Positions 18,208-26,928 of a stretch of DNA of 64,000 nucleotides are shown here, one piece after another. Below the pieces are notes generated by a model. It was not told where the DNA came from, did no database searches, and was given only the letters and a program-made list of their open reading frames with translations. The stretch lies in NCBI RefSeq assembly GCF_010586825.1, contig NZ_JAAAGB010000001.1, positions 1,550,001 to 1,614,000 of the forward strand, read 5' to 3'. Origin of the DNA: Draconibacterium mangrovi. Lineage in GTDB: Bacteria; Bacteroidota; Bacteroidia; Bacteroidales; Prolixibacteraceae. The translations under genes and the position numbers were made by a program. The first letter of the stretch is position 1, and every line of letters begins with the position of its first letter.

Positions 18208-19656
18208 ATGAAACAAATCAGAATATTGGGCTCAATAGCTCTTTTATCGCTGTTAATCTGCGAAACAGTAATGGCACAAGTAGGCAAACCATATATACAT
18301 GACCCTTCAACTATAATGGAATGCGACGGTAAGTATTATACTTTTGGAACAGGTAGAGGTGGTTTAATATCCGAAGATGGTTGGGTATGGAATGGCGGGG
18401 GAGTAAGACCCGGTGGTGGTGCTGCTCCTGATGCAATGAAAATAGGTGACCGTTACATTGTAGTTTATGGCGCAACCGGTGGTGGCCTGGGAGGCGGACA
18501 TAATGGAAGAATTCTAACCATGTGGAACAAAACACTCGATCCAAATTCTCCTGATTTTGAATATTCAGAACCTATTGAAGTGGTAAAATCGGAAGGAATG
18601 GAAGATAATGATGCCATTGATCCGGGATTGTTGCTCGATCCTACGACAGGGCGCTTATGGTGTTCGTACGGAACTTATTTTGGCTTTATTCGTCTTATTG
18701 AGCTTGATCCTGAAACTGGGAAACGTGTTGAAGGTAATGAGGCAATAGATATTGCCATCGATTGCGAGGCAACAACCATGATGTACCGTAACGGATGGTA
18801 TTATCTGCTGGGTACACACGGAACCTGCTGCGATGGTGCCAACTCTACTTACAATATTGTAGTTGGCCGTTCAAAAGAAGTAACCGGCCCGTATGTTGAT
18901 AATATGGGAAGAGAAATGCTTAAAGGCGGTGGAAAAATGGTTATTGCTGCCGGTGGAAGAGTTACCGGTCCTGGCCATTTCGGATTAATAACTATTGATG
19001 AAGGCGTTCAAAAAATGTCATGCCATTTTGAAGCTGATTTAGATCGTAGTGGCCGCAGTGTACTTGGGATTCGTCCGTTACTTTGGAAAAATGACTGGCC
19101 GGTTGCAGGTGATCCGTTTAAAGAAGGAACTTACGAAATTGAATCGGAAAGAAGAGGATATGCTTTGGAATTAGTGGTTGATTTTGTGCGTATGCCACGT
19201 GGAACACACCGGTTTTGGGAAGATGCAGACAAACCGGTTGAACCTATTCCTTCGCAAACTTTAGAAGATGTAATCGACACCTGGCCAAAAGGAGACATAG
19301 GTGTAAGAATTGGTGATTATATGTTCCGTCCGCACCAACGATGGACGATAACTGCAGTACCTGAAGCCGGTGGATATTTGGGTGGGCCTTACTATAAAAT
19401 CGTTATTGAAGGAACAGAACGTGCATTGGCAGCAACAGCAGATGCTGAAGTAATTGCAGTACCTGAATTTACAGGCGCTGACGAGCAATTGTGGAGAATT
19501 GAGCAATTAATTGACGGTACGTACAGAATAATGCCTAAGGTAGTTCCAAATTCAGATAAAAAGCTGGCGTTGGTATCATCAGGTGACAGTACACCTACGC
19601 TTGCTGAATTTGATTTTAACAGTGACAATTCTAAATGGAATTTTAGGGATCACTAG
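18208..19656 (+). CDS. GH43-family arabinan/xylan-degrading enzyme with lectin-like tail
   Basis: 482-residue exported five-bladed beta-propeller glycosidase. The signal peptide ends near residue 23 (VMA-Q). GH43 catalytic positions are recognisable: base D32 in HDPST, pKa modulator D138 in NDAIDPGLL, and acid E187 in DCEATTMMYRNGWYYLLGTHG. The layout is like endo-1,5-alpha-arabinanases. After about residue 340 comes a C-terminal domain with repeated beta segments (RWTITAVPEAGG, DEQLWRIEQLIDGTYRIMPK) resembling ricin-type carbohydrate-binding domains. It pairs with the upstream secreted protein; no SusC/D pair is adjacent. Exact substrate is not determinable. Confidence 0.87.
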   Translation: MKQIRILGSIALLSLLICETVMAQVGKPYIHDPSTIMECDGKYYTFGTGRGGLISEDGWVWNGGGVRPGGGAAPDAMKIGDRYIVVYGATGGGLGGGHNGRILTMWNKTLDPNSPDFEYSEPIEVVKSEGMEDNDAIDPGLLLDPTTGRLWCSYGTYFGFIRLIELDPETGKRVEGNEAIDIAIDCEATTMMYRNGWYYLLGTHGTCCDGANSTYNIVVGRSKEVTGPYVDNMGREMLKGGGKMVIAAGGRVTGPGHFGLITIDEGVQKMSCHFEADLDRSGRSVLGIRPLLWKNDWPVAGDPFKEGTYEIESERRGYALELVVDFVRMPRGTHRFWEDADKPVEPIPSQTLEDVIDTWPKGDIGVRIGDYMFRPHQRWTITAVPEAGGYLGGPYYKIVIEGTERALAATADAEVIAVPEFTGADEQLWRIEQLIDGTYRIMPKVVPNSDKKLALVSSGDSTPTLAEFDFNSDNSKWNFRDH

Positions 19657-19679
19657 AATAAGGATAAAAATATTTTAGC

Positions 19680-19718
19680 GAAAGGCGCTGGTTGATTCAA
19701 CTTGCGCCTTTCTTTTTT
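19680..19718. terminator. Bidirectional intrinsic terminator between GH43 and rsgA
   Basis: The 9-bp stem GAAAGGCGC (19680-19688) pairs with GCGCCTTTC (19704-19712) and is followed by a T tract on the + strand. It sits between two convergent genes and can serve both. Confidence 0.8.
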
Positions 19719-19720
19719 GC

Positions 19721-20671
19721 TTAAAATGCAGGTCGGTGTTTATCATCCGGTTCCAGTAATCCCAGGTAACTTCTGAAACGGGAAGGAGCGATCTGATAGT
19801 TTTCCACGGCTTCTTTAACGGCACAACCGGGTTCGTGAGTATGCGAGCAATTGTTGTACTGGCAATGCTCCGAATATTTAAATATCTCAACAAAATAATG
19901 CGAAATCTCCCACGGTTCCATTTCCAAAACACCAAAGGCTTTAATTCCCGGCGTATCGATAATATACCCGCCAAAATTCAGCTTAAACAGTTGAGAATAG
20001 GTAGTGGTATGTTTTCCGGTTTTGTGTGAGTCGGAAATCTCCATGGTCCTCAGATTCAAACCCGGCTGAATAAGATTAATGAGTGTAGATTTTCCAACAC
20101 CGCTATGACCGTTAATTACGTTGGTTTTGTCTTTTAAAGCTTCTTTAAACTCTTCGATACCGGTTCCTTCTTTAGCCGACGTTTTAAGGCATTTATAGCC
20201 GATATTGCGGTAGATCTGCATCAACAGGTCCATCTCTTCCGTTTCGTCTTCGTTATAGCGGTCTGCTTTGTTAAAAACAATCATAACCGGAATACGGTAC
20301 GCCTCGGCTGATGCCAGGTAACGATCGATAAAAGTGGTTGTGGTAACCGGGTATTGCATGGTTACTACCAAAACGGCCTGGTCGATGTTGGCAGCAATAA
20401 TATGTGCCTGTTTCGAAAGATTGATAGATCGGCGAATAATGTAATTTTTGCGTTCGTTGATTTTGGTAATCAAACCAACTTGTGCCACATTTTCGTCGGC
20501 AGACACGTTTTGGAGCGTAAATCCCACACGATCGCCCACGGCAACGGGGTTTGTGTTTCGAATTCCTTTAATGCGAAATTTGCCCTTTATTTTGCATTCG
20601 TAGGTATTTCCGTTTTCATCCTCCACGGTGTACCAGCTACCGGTCGATTTTATTACTAATCCTTCTTTCAA
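19721..20671 (-). CDS. rsgA: Ribosome small subunit-dependent GTPase RsgA
   Basis: 316-residue circularly permuted GTPase that assists late 30S maturation. An N-terminal OB fold is followed by permuted G motifs: G4 NKAD (134-137), G5 TSAKEG, G1 GHSGVGKS (188-195) and G3 DTPG (239-242). A C-terminal zinc finger uses C270, C275, H277 and C283 (HCQYNNCSHTHEPGC). Length is normal. The upstream gap to tdh holds a parS-like site and a copy of the palindromic repeat. Confidence 0.97.
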   Translation of the reverse strand: MKEGLVIKSTGSWYTVEDENGNTYECKIKGKFRIKGIRNTNPVAVGDRVGFTLQNVSADENVAQVGLITKINERKNYIIRRSINLSKQAHIIAANIDQAVLVVTMQYPVTTTTFIDRYLASAEAYRIPVMIVFNKADRYNEDETEEMDLLMQIYRNIGYKCLKTSAKEGTGIEEFKEALKDKTNVINGHSGVGKSTLINLIQPGLNLRTMEISDSHKTGKHTTTYSQLFKLNFGGYIIDTPGIKAFGVLEMEPWEISHYFVEIFKYSEHCQYNNCSHTHEPGCAVKEAVENYQIAPSRFRSYLGLLEPDDKHRPAF

Positions 20672-20739
20672 GCTCTTTAATTTTCTGCAAAGGTAGTTTT
20701 TCTGATGTTTATCAGGAAATTTCCCGAAACACCTGATGA

Positions 20740-20755
20740 TTTTTCACGTGGAACA
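20740..20755. promoter_or_regulatory. parS-like site, one mismatch
   Basis: TTTTTCACGTGGAACA differs at one position from the parS-type sequence at 13391-13406. It lies in the intergenic region upstream of rsgA. It is probably a weaker ParB site; function is inferred from sequence only. Confidence 0.55.
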
Positions 20756-20807
20756 ATGGTGGAACAACAAATGAAATGAAGATTATGTGTTTAGTATGGT
20801 TATTTAT

Positions 20808-20908
20808 GAATATCGAATGATGATTAACGAATTAAGATTTTAGAAGTAAAGAGCTAATAGAACCATTCACATCTGAAATCAAAATTCGTTAATCAAAATT
20901 CATCATTC
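20808..20908. repeat. Imperfect palindromic repeat element, copy 2
   Basis: About 100-bp element sharing its arms with 5430-5540: left GAATGATGATTAACGAATT and AGATTTTAGAAGTA, right ATTCGTTAATC followed by AAATTCATCATTC. The middle differs from copy 1. It starts just after the 3' end of tdh. Confidence 0.7.
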
Positions 20909-20910
20909 TC

Positions 20911-21939
20911 TTATTCCCAATCCAAAATGATCTTTCCGCAGTCGCCTGATTCCATAATTTCAAAGGCTTCCTGGTAATCGTCGGCTTTAAATCGGTGGGT
21001 AATAATAGGCGAGATATCGAGGCCGGTGGTAAGCATCATTTCCATGTGGTACCAGGTTTCGTACATTTCGCGGCCATAAATTCCTTTAAGTGTTAATCCT
21101 TTGAAAATGAGTTTACTCCAGTTTATTTGAGTACGTTCGGGCAGCAAACCAAGCAAACTGATCTTTCCGCCGTTGTACATGTGATTTACCATGTCGTTAA
21201 AGGCAATCGGCGAACCCGAGCATTCCAATCCAATATCGAAACCACTCACCATATGATGTACTTGCATGGCTTCTTTAATGCTTTCTTTGGTAGGATCGAT
21301 AACACGCGTGGCACCCATTTTTCGGGCCAGATCGCGACGGTATTTACTTAAATCGGTGCCGATGATATTACGTGCTCCGGCAAATTTGCAAATTGCTGCT
21401 GCCATGGCTCCAATCGGCCCGCCAATGCCGGTAATTAATACATCCTCGCCCAGTAAAGGAAACGATAAAGCGGTGTGTGTGGCATTTCCCAGCGGATCCA
21501 TAATCGCCATCATCTCATCCGAAATCCGGTCATCAACATGCAGCACGTTTTTCGCCGGAACTGAAATATATTCAGCAAAACCACCATCGCGGTTTACTCC
21601 AATTCCAATGGTATTGTCGCAAATATGCTGACGACCGCGCCTGCAGTTTCGGCAAAATCCACACGAAATATGACCTTCAACGGTAACACGTTCACCCACT
21701 TTTACGCGGTCAACTTCCGAGCCCACTTCAACAACGGTTCCCATGTATTCGTGGCCAATAGTTACCGGCGTTTTAATGGTTTGTTGCGCCCATTCGTCCC
21801 ATTTGTAAATATGTAAATCGGTGCCGCAAATGGCTGATTTATGTACTTTCAGGAGAATATCGTTGGGTCTGACAGTAGGCATCGGAACATCTTCCATCCA
21901 AATGCCTTTTTCAGGTTTACTTTTTACAATTGCTTTCAT
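20911..21939 (-). CDS. tdh: L-threonine 3-dehydrogenase, zinc-dependent
   Basis: 342-residue medium-chain dehydrogenase oxidising L-threonine to 2-amino-3-ketobutyrate with NAD+. Catalytic zinc ligands C38 (ICGTDLHIYKWDEWAQ) and H63/E64 (GHEYMG) are visible. The structural zinc set C93, C96, C99, C107 is present, as is the cofactor-binding ITGIGGPIGAMAAA. The ICGTDLHIYKWDEWA segment is specific to Tdh among alcohol-dehydrogenase-like proteins. The partner 2-amino-3-ketobutyrate CoA ligase (kbl) is not in the window. Confidence 0.92.
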   Translation of the reverse strand: MKAIVKSKPEKGIWMEDVPMPTVRPNDILLKVHKSAICGTDLHIYKWDEWAQQTIKTPVTIGHEYMGTVVEVGSEVDRVKVGERVTVEGHISCGFCRNCRRGRQHICDNTIGIGVNRDGGFAEYISVPAKNVLHVDDRISDEMMAIMDPLGNATHTALSFPLLGEDVLITGIGGPIGAMAAAICKFAGARNIIGTDLSKYRRDLARKMGATRVIDPTKESIKEAMQVHHMVSGFDIGLECSGSPIAFNDMVNHMYNGGKISLLGLLPERTQINWSKLIFKGLTLKGIYGREMYETWYHMEMMLTTGLDISPIITHRFKADDYQEAFEIMESGDCGKIILDWE

Positions 21940-22116
21940 TCGTTAGTATTTATATTTTTCGGCAACTCATGTAACTCGCTATAATCACAAGGTTTATCAG
22001 AAAAAGTTGTAGAAGCTCGTTTCATTTACATATAACTTGTTAGATGTTATCAGGTGCAAGTTAAAACAAAAATATGGCTGAAAATCTAAGGAAAGTCAGT
22101 TTTGAAAATTCTTCAA

Positions 22117-23349
22117 TCATGCGATATTTGAAGGAGCTAACTGTTTGTTCGACATGAATTTAACGGGGTACCATGAGGCAATAAATCCAATAATTAAAAC
22201 CGCGGCAAATGCCAAAATGATGTCGGTAAAAATGATATGAACCGGGTAGGCCGAAATAACAAATGAACCACCGGCACCCGGCAATTTTATCAGGCCAAAA
22301 GCATTTTGTAACCAGCACACAAAAACACCCAGGATGGTACCTAAAACTCCTCCTGCCAGCGAAATTAACCAGCCTTCGTAAAGAAAAATCCGGTTTATTT
22401 GTTCTTCCTGCAAGCCCATGCTTCCCAAAATAGAAATGTCCTCTTTTTTATCGATATAAAGCATGGTTAGATTGCCGATCATATTCCCCGAAGCCAGCAG
22501 CAAAATAAATACAAGGATAAAATATACCGCCCATTTTTCCGATTTCATGGTTTTAAATACCAAATCGTGTTGCTGTTCTTTATTTTTCACGTGAAACCCG
22601 GGGCCGACAATTTCTTCCAGTTTATCCTGAATAGCATCAACATCGGTTCCGTCGGCAACGGACAATTCAATGGCAGAAATGTTGTTTTCACTCTCAAAAA
22701 GCCGGGTGGCAAACGCTTTCGATACCAGCATGTATTTGGCATCCACATCTTCGAGCACAGCAAACACCGCCGACGGAAACAGGTAGTCGTGGTTAAAAGC
22801 CCGTGAAGGATTTAGTGAAACCTGTTTCCCTTTTTTGGGCACATAAACATGCAGCGGATCGAGAAAGGAAACGCCAACGCCAAGATTATTGGCAATTCCG
22901 CGGCCCACAACAGCGTAATCTATTCCGTCTTTTTTGAGGTAATATTCGCCTTCAATCAGCAATTTATCGATATTCGTATAATCCGGATAATTATCGGGAA
23001 CACCTTTAATTGTTGCCGCAAACTGGCGTTTTCCATAGCGCAACAAAGCAACTTCTTCAACAACTTCTGCATACGAGACTACGTCGGGTAAGGCTTTAAT
23101 TTGTTCAATATCAATAGTATTGGGATCAAACATTTTCCCTTCAACCGACGAAATTTTAATATCAGGATCGAAGTCGCTGTAGAACACGCCAATCAGATCG
23201 GTAAACCCGTTTAATACCGAAACAATGATGATAATTGCCATGGTACCTACCACAATTCCAGCCATCGAAATCCATGATATTATGTTAATAATATTTTGTT
23301 TCTTTTTCGAGAACAAGTATCGTTTTGCTATGAAAAATGGTAAGTTCAA
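22117..23349 (-). CDS. LolC/LolE-type ABC transporter permease
   Basis: 410-residue FtsX/MacB-type permease of the lipoprotein-release family. The N-terminal helix is preceded by the typical FFIAKRYLFSKKKQNIINIISWISMAGIVVGTMAIIIIVSVLNGF. A large periplasmic domain (about 50-270) and three C-terminal helices follow. In Bacteroidota a single such protein probably combines with a LolD ATPase to release lipoproteins from the inner membrane; the ATPase is not adjacent. rbfA lies 38 bp upstream on the same strand, so the two probably share a transcript. A degenerate CACGTG palindrome occurs inside this gene. Confidence 0.87.
   Translation of the reverse strand: MNLPFFIAKRYLFSKKKQNIINIISWISMAGIVVGTMAIIIIVSVLNGFTDLIGVFYSDFDPDIKISSVEGKMFDPNTIDIEQIKALPDVVSYAEVVEEVALLRYGKRQFAATIKGVPDNYPDYTNIDKLLIEGEYYLKKDGIDYAVVGRGIANNLGVGVSFLDPLHVYVPKKGKQVSLNPSRAFNHDYLFPSAVFAVLEDVDAKYMLVSKAFATRLFESENNISAIELSVADGTDVDAIQDKLEEIVGPGFHVKNKEQQHDLVFKTMKSEKWAVYFILVFILLLASGNMIGNLTMLYIDKKEDISILGSMGLQEEQINRIFLYEGWLISLAGGVLGTILGVFVCWLQNAFGLIKLPGAGGSFVISAYPVHIIFTDIILAFAAVLIIGFIASWYPVKFMSNKQLAPSNIA
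22583..22598. promoter_or_regulatory. Weak parS-like palindrome inside the permease gene
   Basis: TTTTTCACGTGAAACC differs from the parS consensus at two outer positions. It sits inside coding sequence, which is common for parS sites, but it could be chance. It is listed because a near-exact site lies 1.8 kb away. Confidence 0.35.
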
Positions 23350-23387
23350 ACGCCGGTGTTTTGTTTGAAAACGAAAAGTTTTGGAAA

Positions 23388-23732
23388 CTATTTTTTCAGC
23401 AGGTTATCAATATTGTCGATATAATCGAGGCTGTCGTCTATGTAAAATTCCAGATCAGGAATAACACGCAGGCTTTTTCCAGTTTTTCGGCCCAGTTCGC
23501 CACGCAATTGTTTGCCCGTAAGTTTGATTTCTTCCAATATTTCCTTGGCAAATTCCGAGGGAAAAATACTGAGGTGAATGCGCGCAATGGATAGATCTTT
23601 TGTAATGCGCACTCCGGTAACGCTAAGCAATTTACCCGGGAAACGTTCTTTGTTTACTTTTAAAAGGATTTCGGCCATCTCGCGTTGAATGAGCCTTGAG
23701 ATTTTATTCTGTCTTGTGCTGTATTGTTCCAT
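23388..23732 (-). CDS. rbfA: 30S ribosome-binding factor RbfA
   Basis: 114-residue KH-like cold-shock ribosome assembly factor that binds the 16S 5' helix region during 30S maturation. It shows the family start TRQNKISRLIQREMAEILL, the central VRITKDLSIARIHLSIFP and the C-terminal LRVIPDLEFYIDDSLDYIDNIDNLL. Length is standard. It lies just upstream of the LolC/E-type permease gene. Confidence 0.95.
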   Translation of the reverse strand: MEQYSTRQNKISRLIQREMAEILLKVNKERFPGKLLSVTGVRITKDLSIARIHLSIFPSEFAKEILEEIKLTGKQLRGELGRKTGKSLRVIPDLEFYIDDSLDYIDNIDNLLKK

Positions 23733-23827
23733 TGTTTCTGATTATAAGCCACAAAATTACGCAAAAACCTTGGAATAGTAAGATAATACCATTATTAACG
23801 CTCATTCGCCATTAAAATTGGAATAAA

Positions 23828-25348
23828 TCAGTTAAACAGCGATTGTTTAAAAGCATTTCGCAGGCTTTCGTTCGGTTTAATGATGTTGTAGTTTTCCCAG
23901 AATTTTTCGTCGTAGGCACCCAAAACCTCCACAAAAATGTCGTTGCGGGTAAAACGTTCGTCTTTATTGAAACGCTTTAAATCAGTGGGTTGAATATTGG
24001 TGATTAACAGGTCGGAGACGCTGTGAAACTCGGAGTTTATGCGGTCTCTTTTGCTTCGGACTTTAAATTTTACCGAAGCTTTTGCCGAAGCCAAATGCCA
24101 TTTTCCCTGGTATTGCCGGTAATTAACCTGGTAATTTACGTAGGTTGGCCGCGCTTTCACATTTCGTGGTTTCTTTTTAATCATAATCTCCTCGGCCTTT
24201 TTTAATCCCACCTTATCTAAGTGGTAATTGGCATGCACCAAGGCAAATGTTTCACGATGAACATACATTTCGCCTTCAAAAGGCGGGTAAAATTCGCCGG
24301 ATTGAGCTTGAAATTTTACCACATAAACCGGTTGGTTTTCATACAATATCACATCGCTGATCTGATATTCATACACACGCTCGTATTCGGGATCAATAAA
24401 AGTTTCAACGGTTTTTACGGCATCCAGTTCGGTAATGGTAAAGGGGCCTCCCATCAGTTTGAAATTCAGCCACTTAAAAGGTTGAACTTCTCGACTTTTT
24501 CGCCCTTTTAACAAACGCACCAAATCTCCGCGAGAGGTGCCAATATAAGGTGCTTTTAACACTTCCATCACCGCTTCCGAAACACTTATATAATTTTTAT
24601 CTTGTTTAACAGTTTCGCGGTAAAAGGCTGTCATCAGTTTGCTTGATGGCGTATAATTCTTTTCATAATTGGCCCGCATATTCTTCAACAATTTTTCGGG
24701 TGTGATTGCTGTAACTTTTATCTCCTTTATTTTTATTGAAGCCGGTTCAAGAATAAAAAGATCTTCATCGAGCAACTGGTTGGCCGGTAACAACTTTTGC
24801 TCGTACCCCATGCACGAAATAACAATGGTATCGGCGATATACGCCGGATGAACTTTAAGCAAAAACTCGCCATCGGTATTACTGATAGTACCAATTGGTT
24901 TATCTAAAATAGATATCGATGCAAACTCAACGGGCCGCCCTTTTCGGCTTTCAATTAACTTACCCGACAGAAAAAAATACTTAACCGGAACTGAATCCTG
25001 TACTGCCGGCAGCGTTTTATCGTCTGATATTCGGGTAATAATTACCTGGTTTTGCAACTCGCTAAAACGATATTGGGTGGTGTCGAGCAAAGTATTCAGA
25101 ACGGTGTATAGCGACTTATCCTGGGCCGAAATACTTACTTTTTGCGCAGGATTGAAAATAGTGGCATCGTAGGAAAAAAATACATTTGCCTGCCAACTGA
25201 TCTGTTCCAAAACAAAATCGAGCGACTGATCGGTTTGATAAATACTTATGCGGCGCTCGAAAATAGAGCCATCCTGTTGTTGGCCTTTTGTAGTAAAAGA
25301 TAGCAACAGGATGGTTACAAATATGATCAGTTGTTTTACTTGTTTCAT
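23828..25348 (-). CDS. Exported STN plus carboxypeptidase-regulatory-like domain protein
   Basis: 506-residue exported protein (signal peptide to about residue 22). Residues about 33-107 form an STN (secretin/TonB N-terminal) domain, with ISIYQTDQSLDFVLEQISWQANVFFSYD. Residues about 127-205 form a CarboxypepD_reg-like beta sandwich (PVEFASISILDKPIGTISNTDGEFLLKV). The remaining 300 residues are beta-rich and resemble the C-terminal part of carboxypeptidase-like surface proteins of Bacteroidota, without a TonB-dependent barrel. Its ATG shares one base with the stop codon of the upstream retropepsin gene (TAATG), so translation is coupled. It is the last gene of a sigma/anti-sigma operon. Function unknown. 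Confidence 0.8.
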   Translation of the reverse strand: MKQVKQLIIFVTILLLSFTTKGQQQDGSIFERRISIYQTDQSLDFVLEQISWQANVFFSYDATIFNPAQKVSISAQDKSLYTVLNTLLDTTQYRFSELQNQVIITRISDDKTLPAVQDSVPVKYFFLSGKLIESRKGRPVEFASISILDKPIGTISNTDGEFLLKVHPAYIADTIVISCMGYEQKLLPANQLLDEDLFILEPASIKIKEIKVTAITPEKLLKNMRANYEKNYTPSSKLMTAFYRETVKQDKNYISVSEAVMEVLKAPYIGTSRGDLVRLLKGRKSREVQPFKWLNFKLMGGPFTITELDAVKTVETFIDPEYERVYEYQISDVILYENQPVYVVKFQAQSGEFYPPFEGEMYVHRETFALVHANYHLDKVGLKKAEEIMIKKKPRNVKARPTYVNYQVNYRQYQGKWHLASAKASVKFKVRSKRDRINSEFHSVSDLLITNIQPTDLKRFNKDERFTRNDIFVEVLGAYDEKFWENYNIIKPNESLRNAFKQSLFN

Positions 25349-26916
25349 TAAAACATCTTTTTCAGCTCAAAAGAAGTTTTAAACTCTTCTCCATTACGTA
25401 ATACAGTGAGTTTAATTTTTTTGTCTTCACGGCTTTGAAGCAGCAGGTTAATATCATTTAACTCCAACGACTGGTGATTACTGCTGTTAATACGAATAAT
25501 CTGGTCGTTTTCCTGCAGCCCGGCAATGTGTGCGGGCGAATTTTCACGGATATCGGCAATGGTGAAAATGGGTAACCCGGGCATCGGATTGGTAACTTCC
25601 ATTCCACTCATATTGTAATTAAAGTCCTCCTTAATTTTATTATTTGGGCGTAGTGTTAATCGGCTGTTTCTATAGTCGATTGTAACATAAAAGCGCCTTA
25701 AAATTTCTGCGCCAATGGTTCCGTTCCTGCCGTTCACGGATATCAGGCTATCGATATTTTTGGAGTTCGGAAAGGCTACAATTGGTTTTGTAAGCAGCAG
25801 TGGCCCAACCCAAATTGCATCAATACGTCCTTTTGTTCCGTACAGGTCGCCATTTAAACCGCGGCCCAAAAATGTTTCAATGTGTTTTTGCGGCAGATTA
25901 ATACGTTCGTCTGAACTTTCTGATAACCAAAGCGCATCGCTGGCACCGGTGTCAACCAATAGTTTTACCGGAACTTCTTTCATTTCGTCGGTAACAATTG
26001 TGGTGCGCACAAAAGGTTTGTTTCCATCAAAATGTAAGGGCATAATAATGTCTTTGTCGCGGTCGCGGTACTTGTAATATTCAGGTTTGTACAATGTCAG
26101 TTTTTCATTCAGGTAATCAACTTTTACAATGTAATCTTTAAACAGGTTAAAGCCAATCAATCCGTGAACCGGAATACCTAACATGTGCGAAATCTGGAAG
26201 TTCTCATCGATAATCATTTGTACTTCCTGGTTACGCGCGGTTAATCCGTCGATATGCATAACGTTATTGCCCGAACGATAAGCTGTTAACGATTCTCCTT
26301 CTCCAAGTCCTTGTACCTTAACCGGCATCATGTAGTTCAAATTCAGTTTGTTAATAAACGGAAGCTCGGTAATAATCGGATATCGTACGCCTGTGTCGAG
26401 AATAAAATTCAGCGTATCCGAATCATTAATATTCACCGGAATGATAATTAAGTTACTGGCCGATTTAAATTTTATGGTGATTTGTTTATCACGCGGATTA
26501 TCGAAAAGAAAACCACGATTGGTACTGGCAAATTGTTGCGTGGTATTTTCGTATTCCATACTCTCATCGATAGGAACGTAATCGCGCACTACCAGCAGGT
26601 TATCTTCAATTTCAAAAAGCAGGTAGAAATCTTTCATCAGTTTATCGAGCACATATTTTAATGGCTTGTTCGATACGTTTAAACTGATTTTTTTATCCGC
26701 AACCATTTCTGCGTTGTACGAGTAATCAATGTCCAGGTATTTACAGATCTTTTCAATAACATCCGAAAGTGGCTCGTCTTCAGCATAAATACTGATGTTT
26801 TGATCGAGCGCCTGGCTCTTTGTATCCTGGGCAAAACTGGTGTTAGGTACCACTAACAATGCCAGCAAGGCCATTAGGACAATAATTTTTATTTTATTCC
26901 ATTTTATTGGTTTCAT
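25348..26916 (-). CDS. Exported STN-retropepsin-like aspartyl protease-PDZ protein
   Basis: 522-residue exported protein with signal peptide to about residue 29. Domains: STN at about 35-112 (ISIYAEDEPLSDVIEKICKYLDIDYSYN), two retropepsin-like aspartyl protease lobes with D174 in FILDTGVRYP and D322 in LLVDTGASDALWLS, and a C-terminal PDZ domain at about 435-515 (IRENSPAHIAGLQENDQIIRINS). The two DTG motifs in one chain can form a pepsin-like pair. It follows FecR by 12 bp on the same strand. STN domains normally receive or pass a signal at FecR, so this may be a protease branch of a surface-signalling pathway; that is inference. Confidence 0.85.
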   Translation of the reverse strand: MKPIKWNKIKIIVLMALLALLVVPNTSFAQDTKSQALDQNISIYAEDEPLSDVIEKICKYLDIDYSYNAEMVADKKISLNVSNKPLKYVLDKLMKDFYLLFEIEDNLLVVRDYVPIDESMEYENTTQQFASTNRGFLFDNPRDKQITIKFKSASNLIIIPVNINDSDTLNFILDTGVRYPIITELPFINKLNLNYMMPVKVQGLGEGESLTAYRSGNNVMHIDGLTARNQEVQMIIDENFQISHMLGIPVHGLIGFNLFKDYIVKVDYLNEKLTLYKPEYYKYRDRDKDIIMPLHFDGNKPFVRTTIVTDEMKEVPVKLLVDTGASDALWLSESSDERINLPQKHIETFLGRGLNGDLYGTKGRIDAIWVGPLLLTKPIVAFPNSKNIDSLISVNGRNGTIGAEILRRFYVTIDYRNSRLTLRPNNKIKEDFNYNMSGMEVTNPMPGLPIFTIADIRENSPAHIAGLQENDQIIRINSSNHQSLELNDINLLLQSREDKKIKLTVLRNGEEFKTSFELKKMF

Positions 26917-26928
26917 GACTTTAAAGCT

